From: Opitutaceae bacterium
Lineage (GTDB): Bacteria > Verrucomicrobiota > Verrucomicrobiia > Opitutales > Opitutaceae
Length of the DNA: 7,383 bases
Assembly (NCBI GenBank): GCA_031272375.1
Contig: JAISTY010000068.1
Location: 1 to 7,383 of the forward strand
Direction: 5' to 3'
The position numbers were made by a program, and so were the translations under genes. The notes under the pieces were generated by a model, which was given only the letters and a program-made list of their open reading frames with translations, was not told the origin of the DNA and did no database searches. Of the stretch, positions 1 through 5,463 are shown one piece after another (position 1 is the first letter of the stretch; every line of letters begins with the position of its first letter).

Positions 1-124
1 CAAGGCCATCGAAAAGGCCGTCGAGCTGGGCGGCGGCGAAAAACAATTGTCCGCGCTCGCCGCCCGCCGCCGCGCCTTCTTCGCCTCCCCGGAGTTCCGC
101 CAGGTCGCCCTCCTGGAAAAATAA
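1..124 (+). CDS. C-terminal end of an unidentified protein (5' truncated)
   Basis: An open frame enters from the left edge (first full codon at base 2) and stops at TAA 122-124, giving the last 40 residues, which end in FRQVALLEK. The piece is Ala/Arg/Glu-rich and looks helical (AIEKAVELGGG, then ALAARRRAFF), and it uses the same C-ending codons as the other genes, so it is probably a genuine gene end. The pattern is loosely like the last helix pair of a helical-repeat protein such as a TPR protein, but too little is present to name a family. Its stop lies only 9 nt from the stop of convergent pyrD, with no hairpin between them. Confidence 0.6.
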   Translation, partial: KAIEKAVELGGGEKQLSALAARRRAFFASPEFRQVALLEK

Positions 125-133
125 GCCCCCGCC

Positions 134-1195
134 TCACGCCGCCGGCCAGCCGCGGTTGGCGAGCGCGCGGGCGATCCGCTTCGCGAAAAACGGCCCGCGG
201 TAAATAAGCCCGGTGTAAAGCTGCACCAACGCCGCCCCGGCATCCAGCTTCGCGCAGGCGTCCGCGGGCGTCATCACACCCCCGGACGCGATGATCGGTA
301 GCCGCCCGCCCGTCGCCCGCGCGATGTAGCGGACAACCTCGGTCGCGCGCTCCCGGAGGGGCCGCCCCGACAAGCCGCCGTCCTCGTTGACCGCGTCAAA
401 GGGCGCGGGCCGCGCGAGGGTCGTGTTCGTCGCGATGATGCCGTGGACGCCAAGGTCGAGCAGCGTCGCGAGGACGGCGTCGAGTTCGCCCCACCCAAGA
501 TCGGGAGCGATTTTGAGCAGGATGGGGCGCGGCGGCTTGCCGGCGGCGGCGCGCCCAGCGTTGGCGTCTGTCAGCGCGCTCAGGATCTCCACAAGCGGCC
601 CCTTCCCCTGGAGCGCGCGCAGTCCGGGCGTGTTCGGACTGGAGACATTGACCGCGACATAATCCGCGTGGTCGGCGACCGCGTTGAAGGAGGCCGTGTA
701 GTCCGCGGCGGCTTGTTCGAGCGGGGTGACCTTGGATTTGCCAATGCTGACGCCGAGGACGGCGCGGCGCCTGCCGGCGGACGGCTGCCGCGCGAGTAGC
801 TTCGCCGCGGCCGCCGCCCCGTGGTTGTTAAAACCCATCCGGTTGATGACCGCCTCCCGCGCCGGATAACGGAAGGCGCGCGGCTTCGGGTTCCCCGGCT
901 GCGCAAGCGCGGTCAGCGTGCCAACTTCAACGTGCCCGAAACCAAGCGCCGCGGCGGCCGGCCACGCCGTCGCGTGCTTGTCGAACCCCGCCGCAAGCCC
1001 GACGGCGTTGGGAAACTCAAGCCCCAGGACACGGACGGGCCTCGCGGAACGGACGAGGTTGGCGGCCTCCATCGCGCGGCAGAGCGGCGGCACCCTGCCG
1101 AGGGCGGTCATGGCGGCGGCGGCAAGATTGTGCGCGGTCTCGCAGTCGAGCTTGAAAAGCAGCGGACGCAGCAGGCGTTCGTAGGGGAAATCCAT
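134..1195 (-). CDS. pyrD: Dihydroorotate dehydrogenase (quinone), class 2
   Basis: This enzyme oxidises dihydroorotate to orotate in de novo pyrimidine synthesis and passes the electrons through FMN to membrane quinone. The 353 residues fit the class 2 length. An N-terminal helical extension (residues 1-40, including FKLDCETAHNLA) is the membrane-associating part that separates class 2 from soluble class 1. The barrel motifs appear in order: VGLAAGFDK 65-73, INRMGFNN 117-124, GVSIGKSK 148-155, NVSSPNTPGLR 183-193, LLKIAPDL 226-233, TNTT 256-259, GGLSG 273-277, ASGGV 303-307 and QLYTG 325-329. The second serine of the SSPNTPG motif is expected to be the catalytic base, as in E. coli PyrD. The ATG at 1195 fits the family's usual N-terminus, but no clear ribosome-binding site precedes it. 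The gene diverges from the HicB-like gene and converges on the truncated gene at the left edge. No other pyrimidine genes are nearby. The identification is secure. Confidence 0.97.
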   Translation of the reverse strand: MDFPYERLLRPLLFKLDCETAHNLAAAAMTALGRVPPLCRAMEAANLVRSARPVRVLGLEFPNAVGLAAGFDKHATAWPAAAALGFGHVEVGTLTALAQPGNPKPRAFRYPAREAVINRMGFNNHGAAAAAKLLARQPSAGRRRAVLGVSIGKSKVTPLEQAAADYTASFNAVADHADYVAVNVSSPNTPGLRALQGKGPLVEILSALTDANAGRAAAGKPPRPILLKIAPDLGWGELDAVLATLLDLGVHGIIATNTTLARPAPFDAVNEDGGLSGRPLRERATEVVRYIARATGGRLPIIASGGVMTPADACAKLDAGAALVQLYTGLIYRGPFFAKRIARALANRGWPAA

Positions 1196-1280
1196 GCGCG
1201 GAACGCTGCCCCGGACGCCGCGAAAATCAAGCGCGCCCCCTGCTGTTAAAACACGCTTGTTTGCCCGGAATGATACCGCA

Positions 1281-1520
1281 ATGGCAGCCGCCCGTCATCC
1301 CCATCTGATTGAATGGGATCCAGCGGACGATTGCTACATCGGCAGCGCGCCCCCACTCGTCGGCCAATGCTGCCACGGCGCCACCGAGGTCGGGGTCGCG
1401 CGCCAGCTCTCCGCAATCGTCGAGGACCTCTGCGAGGATGTCATTGACGGCAAAATCCCGGCACCCGCCTTGCCCAAGGAAAATTACAGCGGCGTGGGCG
1501 GTGGTTTGCGGGTCACATGA
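1281..1520 (+). CDS. HicB-like small protein, N-terminal domain only
   Basis: The 79-residue product matches the partial-RNase-H-like domain of HicB antitoxins. It has IEWDPADDCYIG at 10-21, a proline-containing turn (APPLVG), CHGATEV at 31-37, a helix (ARQLSAIVEDLCEDV), and the family-like end LPKENYSG before GLRV. HicB proteins typically continue with a ribbon-helix-helix or HTH domain that binds the operator. Here translation stops directly after LRVT, and no other frame downstream restores such a domain. No HicA toxin-like frame is adjacent. I prefer ATG 1281 over an in-frame ATG at 1194, because the latter overlaps the pyrD start codon and adds 29 residues that do not resemble the family. 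A weak GGAA lies 10 nt upstream. The product could be an orphan regulator, a remnant of a toxin-antitoxin pair, or a one-domain variant with another partner. Confidence 0.7.
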   Translation: MAAARHPHLIEWDPADDCYIGSAPPLVGQCCHGATEVGVARQLSAIVEDLCEDVIDGKIPAPALPKENYSGVGGGLRVT

Positions 1521-1535
1521 TTGTCACATCAATCA
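1512..1535. promoter_or_regulatory. Direct repeat plus inverted repeat, possible operator
   Basis: GTCACAT occurs at 1512-1518 and again at 1523-1529, an 11-bp period or about one helical turn. Overlapping it, TGATTG 1518-1523 and CAATCA 1530-1535 form a 6-bp inverted repeat with a 6-nt spacer. It sits at the end of the HicB-like gene and at the start of the AT-rich strip before the PEP-CTERM gene. It could bind a dimeric regulator or fold as a weak hairpin. No T run follows on the plus strand, so a terminator is unlikely. Confidence 0.25.
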
Positions 1536-1566
1536 AAAAATTAGTGTCTTTTTGCTCAAACAATCA

Positions 1567-1580
1567 TTTTTCATGAAAAA
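1567..1580. repeat. Perfect 14-bp palindrome TTTTTCATGAAAAA
   Basis: The sequence equals its own reverse complement over 14 bases, lying 99 nt before the PEP-CTERM start codon in the AT-rich strip. The two-fold symmetry fits a binding site for a dimeric regulator. A and T runs can also make such palindromes by chance. Confidence 0.35.
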
Positions 1581-1598
1581 AACTGGCCTACATTCATT

Positions 1599-1630
1599 TT
1601 GTAATTGTCGCTAAATACCGGCCTTAAAAT
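1599..1630 (+). promoter_or_regulatory. Possible promoter for the PEP-CTERM gene
   Basis: TAAAAT at 1625-1630 matches five of six bases of the bacterial -10 consensus and lies 48 nt before ATG 1679. The -35 element is not clear: TTGTAA at 1599-1604 is the nearest TTG-type hexamer but gives an overlong 20-nt spacing. The AT-rich setting favours a promoter, while the exact site is uncertain. Confidence 0.25.
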
Positions 1631-1678
1631 CAATGCCGGCCCCTGACATCAAAACCCTGAAACTCTGAAACTACTCGC

Positions 1679-3370
1679 ATGAAAACAAAATCCACATCCA
1701 TCCTCCGCACCTTCCTTGCGCCCGCCTTGTCCGCGTTGTTCGCCACAGGTGCGTCCGCCGCCAACCGCTACGCCGTCTCCTCCGGCAACTGGGACGATGC
1801 CGTCTGGGGCTCGAGTGCAACCGCAGTGCCCGGAAGCCCCGCTCCCGTCAATGGCGACGGCGCCTTCATCATCCCCGGTGTCTCCGTCCACACAAACAAC
1901 ACCACGGCCACCCTCATCGTTCTTCGCCTCGGAGCGGCCTCCGGCTCCGCTCTCTCGGAGCTGACCATCGGCGGCGGCGGGGATGTCTCGACCCTCACCC
2001 TGTCCCGCGCGGGAGGTGAGATGGACGTTTCCCTCGGACGCACCGCCAGCACCAATTCCACCCTCAACATCAACACCGGCGGCAACCTCGACGCCTCCAC
2101 CAACGCCGCCGCCGCCAGCAGCTCCCTCTTCGCCGTCGGCTACGCCGGCTCCACCACCGCGCGCGTCAACATCAACGGCGGCACCTTGTCCGCCAACACC
2201 CTTGTCCTTGGCAACGGCTCCTCCTCCAAGGGCTACGTCACCGTCAACGGCGGCAGCCTGACAACCAACGCCCTCACCCTCGGTCTCGGCTCCACTTCCG
2301 AAGCCGAACTCACCGTCCAGAACGGCGGACAAGTCACCGTCAACGACGTCCTCGCCATCGGCTGGGGCACCGACGGAACAGCAAACTTCACCCTCACCGA
2401 CGGCACCGTCACTCTCGCCAAAAACTTCTACGTTGCCCGCGCCCCCAACGCCTCCGCCAACCTCACCGTTTCCGGCGGCGTGTTCGATCAGGAGACCTCC
2501 GGCTCCGGCACCAGTTACGTCGCCTCCGGCACCGGCAGCACCGCCACCGTCACCGTCAACGGCACCGGCACCCTCCGCGCCAAGGCCCTTTACATCGGCT
2601 TTCGCGGCAACGGCACCGTCAACGTCACCGACGGCCTCCTCTCCCTCTCCGCCGGATCGGGCGCGCCCACAACGGTTGGCGACATCAGCGGCTCCAACGG
2701 CACCCTTCGCGTCTCCGGCGGCTGCTTCACGCAAACATCAGCGTCCGCCGTGCTCGCCATCGGCAACCAAACCGGCTCCACCGGACGCGTTGAAATCAGC
2801 GGCTCCGGGCAGGCGAACGTCGCCAACATCATCGTCGGGTTGGGAGGCAGTGGCACGCTGGAGGTCTCCGGCGGCGCCCTCAACGCCCGCGACATCACCT
2901 TCGCCTCGGACAGCGGTTCCACCGGCACGGTGACCCTCAACGGCGGCAGCTTGTCCGCGACGGGCAACCTTATTGCCGGTTCCGGCACCGCCACCCTCGC
3001 CCTCAACGGCGGCAGCTTGTCCGCCAACGCCCTCCTCTTCATCATCGCCGACGCCTCCTTCGCCTCCAACTTCGACATCACCGGCAGCGTGGCGAACCTG
3101 TCCCTTGCCAACGGCATCATCGTGGATCTCTCGTCCTATTCCGGCGACCCGACCGGCGAAACCTTCAATCTCCTCACCTATGCCGACAATGCCCTTGAGG
3201 GCGCCAACATCACCTTCCTCTTCGCCCCCGAAGCGAGCCTGCAAGGCACCGCGACGTGGGCGGCCAACACCCTGGCAGTCACCATCGCCGCCATCCCCGA
3301 ACCGGCGACCTGCGCCACACTCCTCGGCCTGTCCGTTCTCGCCGTGTTTGCGCTGCGCCGCAGACGTTGA
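1679..3370 (+). CDS. Secreted beta-repeat protein with PEP-CTERM sorting tail
   Basis: This is a 563-residue exported protein. Residues 1-27 form a signal peptide: MKTK, a hydrophobic core, then a cut after ASA. The mature part opens with YAVSSGNWDDAVWG, the SGNW opening common in bacterial beta-repeat surface proteins. Residues about 90-455 consist of degenerate 20-40 residue repeats of the pattern (V)xVNGGSLxxxxLxLGxG, rich in Gly, Ser, Thr and Asn, which should build a beta-helix or stacked beta-sheet. The C-terminus is a complete PEP-CTERM tail: PEP at 540-542, a hydrophobic helix at 544-559 and RRRR at 560-563. In such systems an exosortase recognises and cleaves this tail during export; no exosortase gene lies in the window. 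A role in the envelope, extracellular matrix or adhesion is inferred. No catalytic motif is visible. It has its own AT-rich leader and tandem candidate terminators, suggesting a single-gene transcript. No clear ribosome-binding site precedes ATG 1679. Confidence 0.88.
   Translation: MKTKSTSILRTFLAPALSALFATGASAANRYAVSSGNWDDAVWGSSATAVPGSPAPVNGDGAFIIPGVSVHTNNTTATLIVLRLGAASGSALSELTIGGGGDVSTLTLSRAGGEMDVSLGRTASTNSTLNINTGGNLDASTNAAAASSSLFAVGYAGSTTARVNINGGTLSANTLVLGNGSSSKGYVTVNGGSLTTNALTLGLGSTSEAELTVQNGGQVTVNDVLAIGWGTDGTANFTLTDGTVTLAKNFYVARAPNASANLTVSGGVFDQETSGSGTSYVASGTGSTATVTVNGTGTLRAKALYIGFRGNGTVNVTDGLLSLSAGSGAPTTVGDISGSNGTLRVSGGCFTQTSASAVLAIGNQTGSTGRVEISGSGQANVANIIVGLGGSGTLEVSGGALNARDITFASDSGSTGTVTLNGGSLSATGNLIAGSGTATLALNGGSLSANALLFIIADASFASNFDITGSVANLSLANGIIVDLSSYSGDPTGETFNLLTYADNALEGANITFLFAPEASLQGTATWAANTLAVTIAAIPEPATCATLLGLSVLAVFALRRRR
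2934..3024 (+). repeat. 25-bp direct repeat, 66 bp apart, inside the PEP-CTERM gene
   Basis: A 25-base sequence at 2934-2958 recurs exactly at 3000-3024, 66 bp (22 codons) later. Both copies encode LNGGSLSA. Weaker versions recur through the gene, for example the INGGTLSAN region near 2170 and the VNGGSLTTN region near 2240. This marks the repeats as duplicated DNA modules and not merely similar protein sequence. Confidence 0.7.
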
Positions 3371-3443
3371 AATCCCGGCACAGCGGCAGGTTTATCGTGC
3401 GCGTGCCCCCGCCCTCCACCGCGCCCCCGCCTGACGCCCCTTA

Positions 3444-3468
3444 CGGCCCCCCGGCGGGAGCCGCTTTT
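3444..3468 (+). terminator. Candidate intrinsic terminator 1 after the PEP-CTERM gene
   Basis: CGGC 3444-3447 pairs with GCCG 3460-3463; after one C/A mismatch, CCC 3449-3451 pairs with GGG 3456-3458 around a four-base loop. TTTT follows at 3465-3468. It lies about 75 nt after the stop of the upstream gene. The T run is short, so termination may be partial. Confidence 0.45.
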
Positions 3469-3496
3469 CCGGGCGCCTTTCCCCCGCGTTTGCCAC

Positions 3497-3528
3497 CCCG
3501 AAAAAAACGCCGATTTCGGGCTTGTTTT
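3497..3528 (+). terminator. Candidate intrinsic terminator 2 after the PEP-CTERM gene
   Basis: CCCGAAA 3497-3503 and TTTCGGG 3514-3520 form a perfect 7-bp stem with a 10-nt loop, followed by the T-rich CTTGTTTT. Together with the hairpin at 3444-3468 it would isolate the PEP-CTERM transcript from the gene starting at 3596. Confidence 0.5.
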
Positions 3529-3595
3529 CCATCATCCCGTTTTCACCCTCCGCGCCTCCTTGCGGGGAAACCTCCCCCAAAAACCTCCTTCTCTC

Positions 3596-4594
3596 ATGGC
3601 AAAATCCTCTCGCGCTCTCGACTGGTGCCTCGTCCGTCTCGGCGAGGACCACAACTGGTGGGTTGACGAAGTCAGCGACCCCATCCGCTGGGACATTGAC
3701 GGCCTGGGCATCATTGACCCGCGCCAGATGGCGCACCTTATCGAACTCGTCGAACCCCTCCGCGAGCACGGCTTCGACCAGGAACTCATGGAGGCCGCCT
3801 TCATCGCCTTCCGCATCGAACGCGAGGCCGACAACAACCGCGTCCGCCTCAAACGCGTCAAGGACTCCCTCTTCGACTCCGAGGAGAAACTCTTCGCCCT
3901 GCCCGACGTGATGGACGACGAAAACGGCCCCTTCGCCGACCTCGTTGACCACCTCACCAAATGCCGCGTGAAACTCCTCAACAGCCTCCTCCATTTCAAA
4001 ACCAAACTCACCGTGGACGAGGTCGAGGACGAGCTGCGCGAAAGCCAGAACGCCAGCTTCATCGAGGGCCGCTCCATCCACTGCTTCGACGAGCTTTGCG
4101 CCATCCTCGACTACGCCCCGGAAGGCTGGGACATCGAGGACGCCGACGAGCACGGCGCCCCCGCCGAGGACGACACCGAGGAGCACGACATCGGCGACGA
4201 GGAACTCCCCGTCGTTGACGACGAGGAGGAGGCCCGCCTCAACAAGGACGCCTCCCTCAAATGGGACGAGGAGGACGACATCGAGGACGAGGAACCCGGC
4301 TCAAGCCTCGGCGACGACGAGGGCTTCGACGAGGACGCCGAGGACGACGGGGACGGTCCGGTGAAACAACTTCCCCCGCGGAAAAAAACGTCCCCCGCCG
4401 CCAAATCCTCCGCCAAATCCTCCGCCAAATCCTCCTCCAAGTCCTCCTCCAAGTCCTCCTCCAAGCCTTCCGGCAAAAGCGCCGCGAAACCGTCCCAAAA
4501 AACAACGGCCAAATCCTCCGCCAAACCCTCCGCGAAATCCGCGAAAACCAAGCCGTCCGCCAAGGCGCCCGCCAAAAAGAAGGCTAAAAAATAA
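3596..4594 (+). CDS. Unrecognised protein with acidic stretch and H1-like basic tail
   Basis: I do not recognise the family of this 332-residue protein. Residues 1-175 look like a folded, mostly helical domain (ALDWCLVRLGEDHNWWVDEV; HLIELVEPLREHGF; LLNSLLHFKTKL) with no signal peptide, membrane segment or catalytic motif that I can identify. Residues about 178-254 are extremely rich in Asp and Glu (for example DEEDDIEDEE). Residues 257-332 are rich in Lys, Ser, Ala and Pro, including the tandem KSSAKSSAKSSSKSSSKSSSK at 270-290 and the end KAPAKKKAKK. Such tails resemble bacterial histone-H1-like proteins and suggest nucleic-acid binding in the cytoplasm, with the acidic part as a possible self-masking segment; this is inference. 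ATG 3596 is chosen over the in-frame TTG 3560, which adds only 12 proline-rich residues. No Shine-Dalgarno sequence is visible. The next gene follows after 100 nt containing GC-rich hairpins. Confidence 0.85.
   Translation: MAKSSRALDWCLVRLGEDHNWWVDEVSDPIRWDIDGLGIIDPRQMAHLIELVEPLREHGFDQELMEAAFIAFRIEREADNNRVRLKRVKDSLFDSEEKLFALPDVMDDENGPFADLVDHLTKCRVKLLNSLLHFKTKLTVDEVEDELRESQNASFIEGRSIHCFDELCAILDYAPEGWDIEDADEHGAPAEDDTEEHDIGDEELPVVDDEEEARLNKDASLKWDEEDDIEDEEPGSSLGDDEGFDEDAEDDGDGPVKQLPPRKKTSPAAKSSAKSSAKSSSKSSSKSSSKPSGKSAAKPSQKTTAKSSAKPSAKSAKTKPSAKAPAKKKAKK
4401..4472 (+). repeat. 12-bp tandem repeat, six units, coding for KSSA/KSSS
   Basis: Six consecutive 12-base units follow the pattern CCAARTCCTCCN: two identical CCAAATCCTCCG, one CCAAATCCTCCT, two identical CCAAGTCCTCCT, and a diverged CCAAGCCTTCCG. 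The unit is four codons, so gain or loss by slippage keeps the reading frame and only changes the length of the basic tail of the protein encoded at 3596-4594. Confidence 0.9.
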
Positions 4595-4595
4595 G

Positions 4596-4663
4596 CGGAG
4601 GCCGCCCGCGCGGGCGCGCCCCGCGCCCCGGCCTCCGGCGGCCTTGCCCCCGCGCGGGCCGCC
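4596..4663 (+). terminator. Two adjacent GC-rich hairpins after the 332-residue gene
   Basis: CGGAGGCCG 4596-4604 and CGGCCTCCG 4629-4637 form a perfect 9-bp stem, starting two bases after the stop codon; its loop includes the palindrome CCCGCGCGGG at 4605-4614. A second stem, GGCGGCC 4637-4643 with GGCCGCC 4657-4663, adjoins it. No T run follows, so this is not a standard intrinsic terminator. It could pause transcription, protect the 3' end, or merely reflect GC-rich sequence. Confidence 0.35.
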
Positions 4664-4694
4664 CGGCATCCACGCCCCGAAAAAACGTCCCGCC

Positions 4695-5273
4695 GTGCCG
4701 AAGAACAGCCTCCTCAACAACCGCCCCGCCGCCGCCGCCTTTATGGTGGCGTTCCTCGCCGTCGCCGCCCTCGCCGCCTTGCTCATCCGCGACCACGCCG
4801 CCAACCGCCGCGCCGCCGGACAAGCCGCCGCCCTCGCCGCCCGCCTCGCCGCCCTCGAACAATCCACCCGCGCCACCGCCGCGACCCTCGCCCGCGCCCG
4901 CGTTGACCAGAACGCCCGCGCCGACGGACAAACCGCCGCCGTCGAACGCCTCCAAGCCCGCGTCGAAACCCTCGAACGCGTCGCCGCCGACGCCCTCACA
5001 GAGGTCGTCGCCGAAATCCGCGACATCCACAAATCCATCGCCCCCGGCCCCGGTTTCATAGTCCACGATATCCAGCCCGGCGACACCCTCGAGTCCATCG
5101 TCGCGGAAGCGGAAGGATTGGGAGGCACCACCCCCGAAGCCCTCAAGCTCTACAATCCCTTGGTTCGCGATTGGTCCAACCTCGCCCCCGATGAAGGCCT
5201 CCGCATCGAGATTCCTCTGCTGTTTGACAACCTGCCGCCGCCCGCAGCCGCCGACACCCCGCCCGAAAAATAA
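4695..5273 (+). CDS. Membrane-anchored coiled-coil protein with LysM-like domain
   Basis: Read from GTG 4695, the 192-residue product has a short basic N-terminus (PKNSLLNNR), one membrane helix at about 11-31 (AAAAFMVAFLAVAALAALLI), a long Ala/Arg/Glu-rich coiled coil at about 37-113, and a LysM-like domain at about 121-174. The domain shows FIVHDIQPGDTLESIVAEA, then ALKLYNPLV and a closing LRIEIPLL. LysM domains bind N-acetylglucosamine-containing glycans such as peptidoglycan, so a role as an inner-membrane anchor reaching the cell wall is inferred. No hydrolase domain is present. The frame is also open from TTG 4644, but that codon lies in the loop of a stable hairpin and would add 17 basic, proline-rich residues. 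ATG 4743 would cut into the membrane helix. The downstream exbB is 190 nt away and probably transcribed separately. Confidence 0.8.
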   Translation: MPKNSLLNNRPAAAAFMVAFLAVAALAALLIRDHAANRRAAGQAAALAARLAALEQSTRATAATLARARVDQNARADGQTAAVERLQARVETLERVAADALTEVVAEIRDIHKSIAPGPGFIVHDIQPGDTLESIVAEAEGLGGTTPEALKLYNPLVRDWSNLAPDEGLRIEIPLLFDNLPPPAAADTPPEK

Positions 5274-5283
5274 CGCCCCCCTT

Positions 5284-5326
5284 CCCGTCACCGCGGGTTT
5301 TTTCCCGATTTTTCAAAAAAAACCCG
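5284..5326 (+). terminator. Candidate terminator after the LysM-like gene
   Basis: Two overlapping foldings are possible. CCCG 5284-5287 with CGGG 5294-5297 is a short stem directly followed by TTTTTT 5298-5303. Alternatively CGGGTTTTTT 5294-5303 pairs perfectly with AAAAAACCCG 5317-5326. The first looks like a weak intrinsic terminator starting 11 nt after the stop at 5273; the second is an A/T-flanked stem with no T run after it. Confidence 0.45.
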
Positions 5327-5332
5327 TTGACA
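5327..5332 (+). promoter_or_regulatory. Consensus -35 hexamer TTGACA before exbB
   Basis: A perfect TTGACA follows the hairpin at 5294-5326 immediately and lies 131 nt before the exbB start codon. No TATAAT-like hexamer is found 16-18 nt downstream, where the sequence is GC-rich, so this is a candidate promoter element only. The leader up to 5463 is pyrimidine-rich and holds no gene that I can see. Confidence 0.25.
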
Positions 5333-5463
5333 CCCTCCGCCCGCGAAAACGACCTTCCCCGCCGCTTTGTCTCCGCCCGTTCCCCCCGCGCGACCAGCCG
5401 GTGCCTGAACGGGTTCCCGACAGCGCCTCCTCCCTCTCCCTTCAACCCAAACCAAACAAAATC

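Larger units (their letters stand above)
1521..1678. other. AT-rich intergenic strip upstream of the PEP-CTERM gene
   Basis: Bases 1521-1620 contain 30 G/C by hand count, against the strongly GC-rich coding sequence on both sides. The strip holds A and T runs, a perfect palindrome (1567-1580), a small GC hairpin with arms CCGGC 1618-1622 and GCCGG 1635-1639, and a candidate -10 box. I see no convincing open frame or RNA gene in it. It is most likely the promoter and leader of the gene at 1679. Confidence 0.6.

Noticed and set aside
1194..1280. N-terminal extension of the HicB-like gene to ATG 1194
   Set aside because: It overlaps the pyrD start codon, adds basic low-complexity residues, and leaves no room for divergent promoters.
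1649..2734. 361-codon open frame on the minus strand opposite the PEP-CTERM gene
   Set aside because: The product is low-complexity Gly/Ala/Val/Asp repeats mirroring the sense repeats. The plus strand has a signal peptide and a PEP-CTERM tail.
2100..3030. CRISPR-like or IS-type repeats in the beta-repeat gene
   Set aside because: The repeats are in frame, degenerate and without spacers of constant length or terminal inverted repeats; they encode the protein's beta modules.
3579..3595. ACCTCCTT just before ATG 3596 as a ribosome-binding site
   Set aside because: It is the complement of a Shine-Dalgarno sequence, identical to the 16S 3' end rather than complementary to it, so it cannot pair.
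3392..4186. 264-codon minus-strand frame opposite the 332-residue gene
   Set aside because: Same antisense bias effect; no family motif, and the sense frame has a coherent domain layout.
4301..5146. 281-codon minus-strand frame spanning the repeat and the LysM-like gene
   Set aside because: It is composed of long Gly/Arg-rich runs caused by the 12-bp repeat and GC-rich DNA, with no recognisable domain.
5191..5463. N-terminal extension of exbB to 5191
   Set aside because: The extra 91 residues are proline/arginine-rich, overlap the LysM-like gene in another frame, and are absent from the family; ATG 5464 gives the normal ExbB length.
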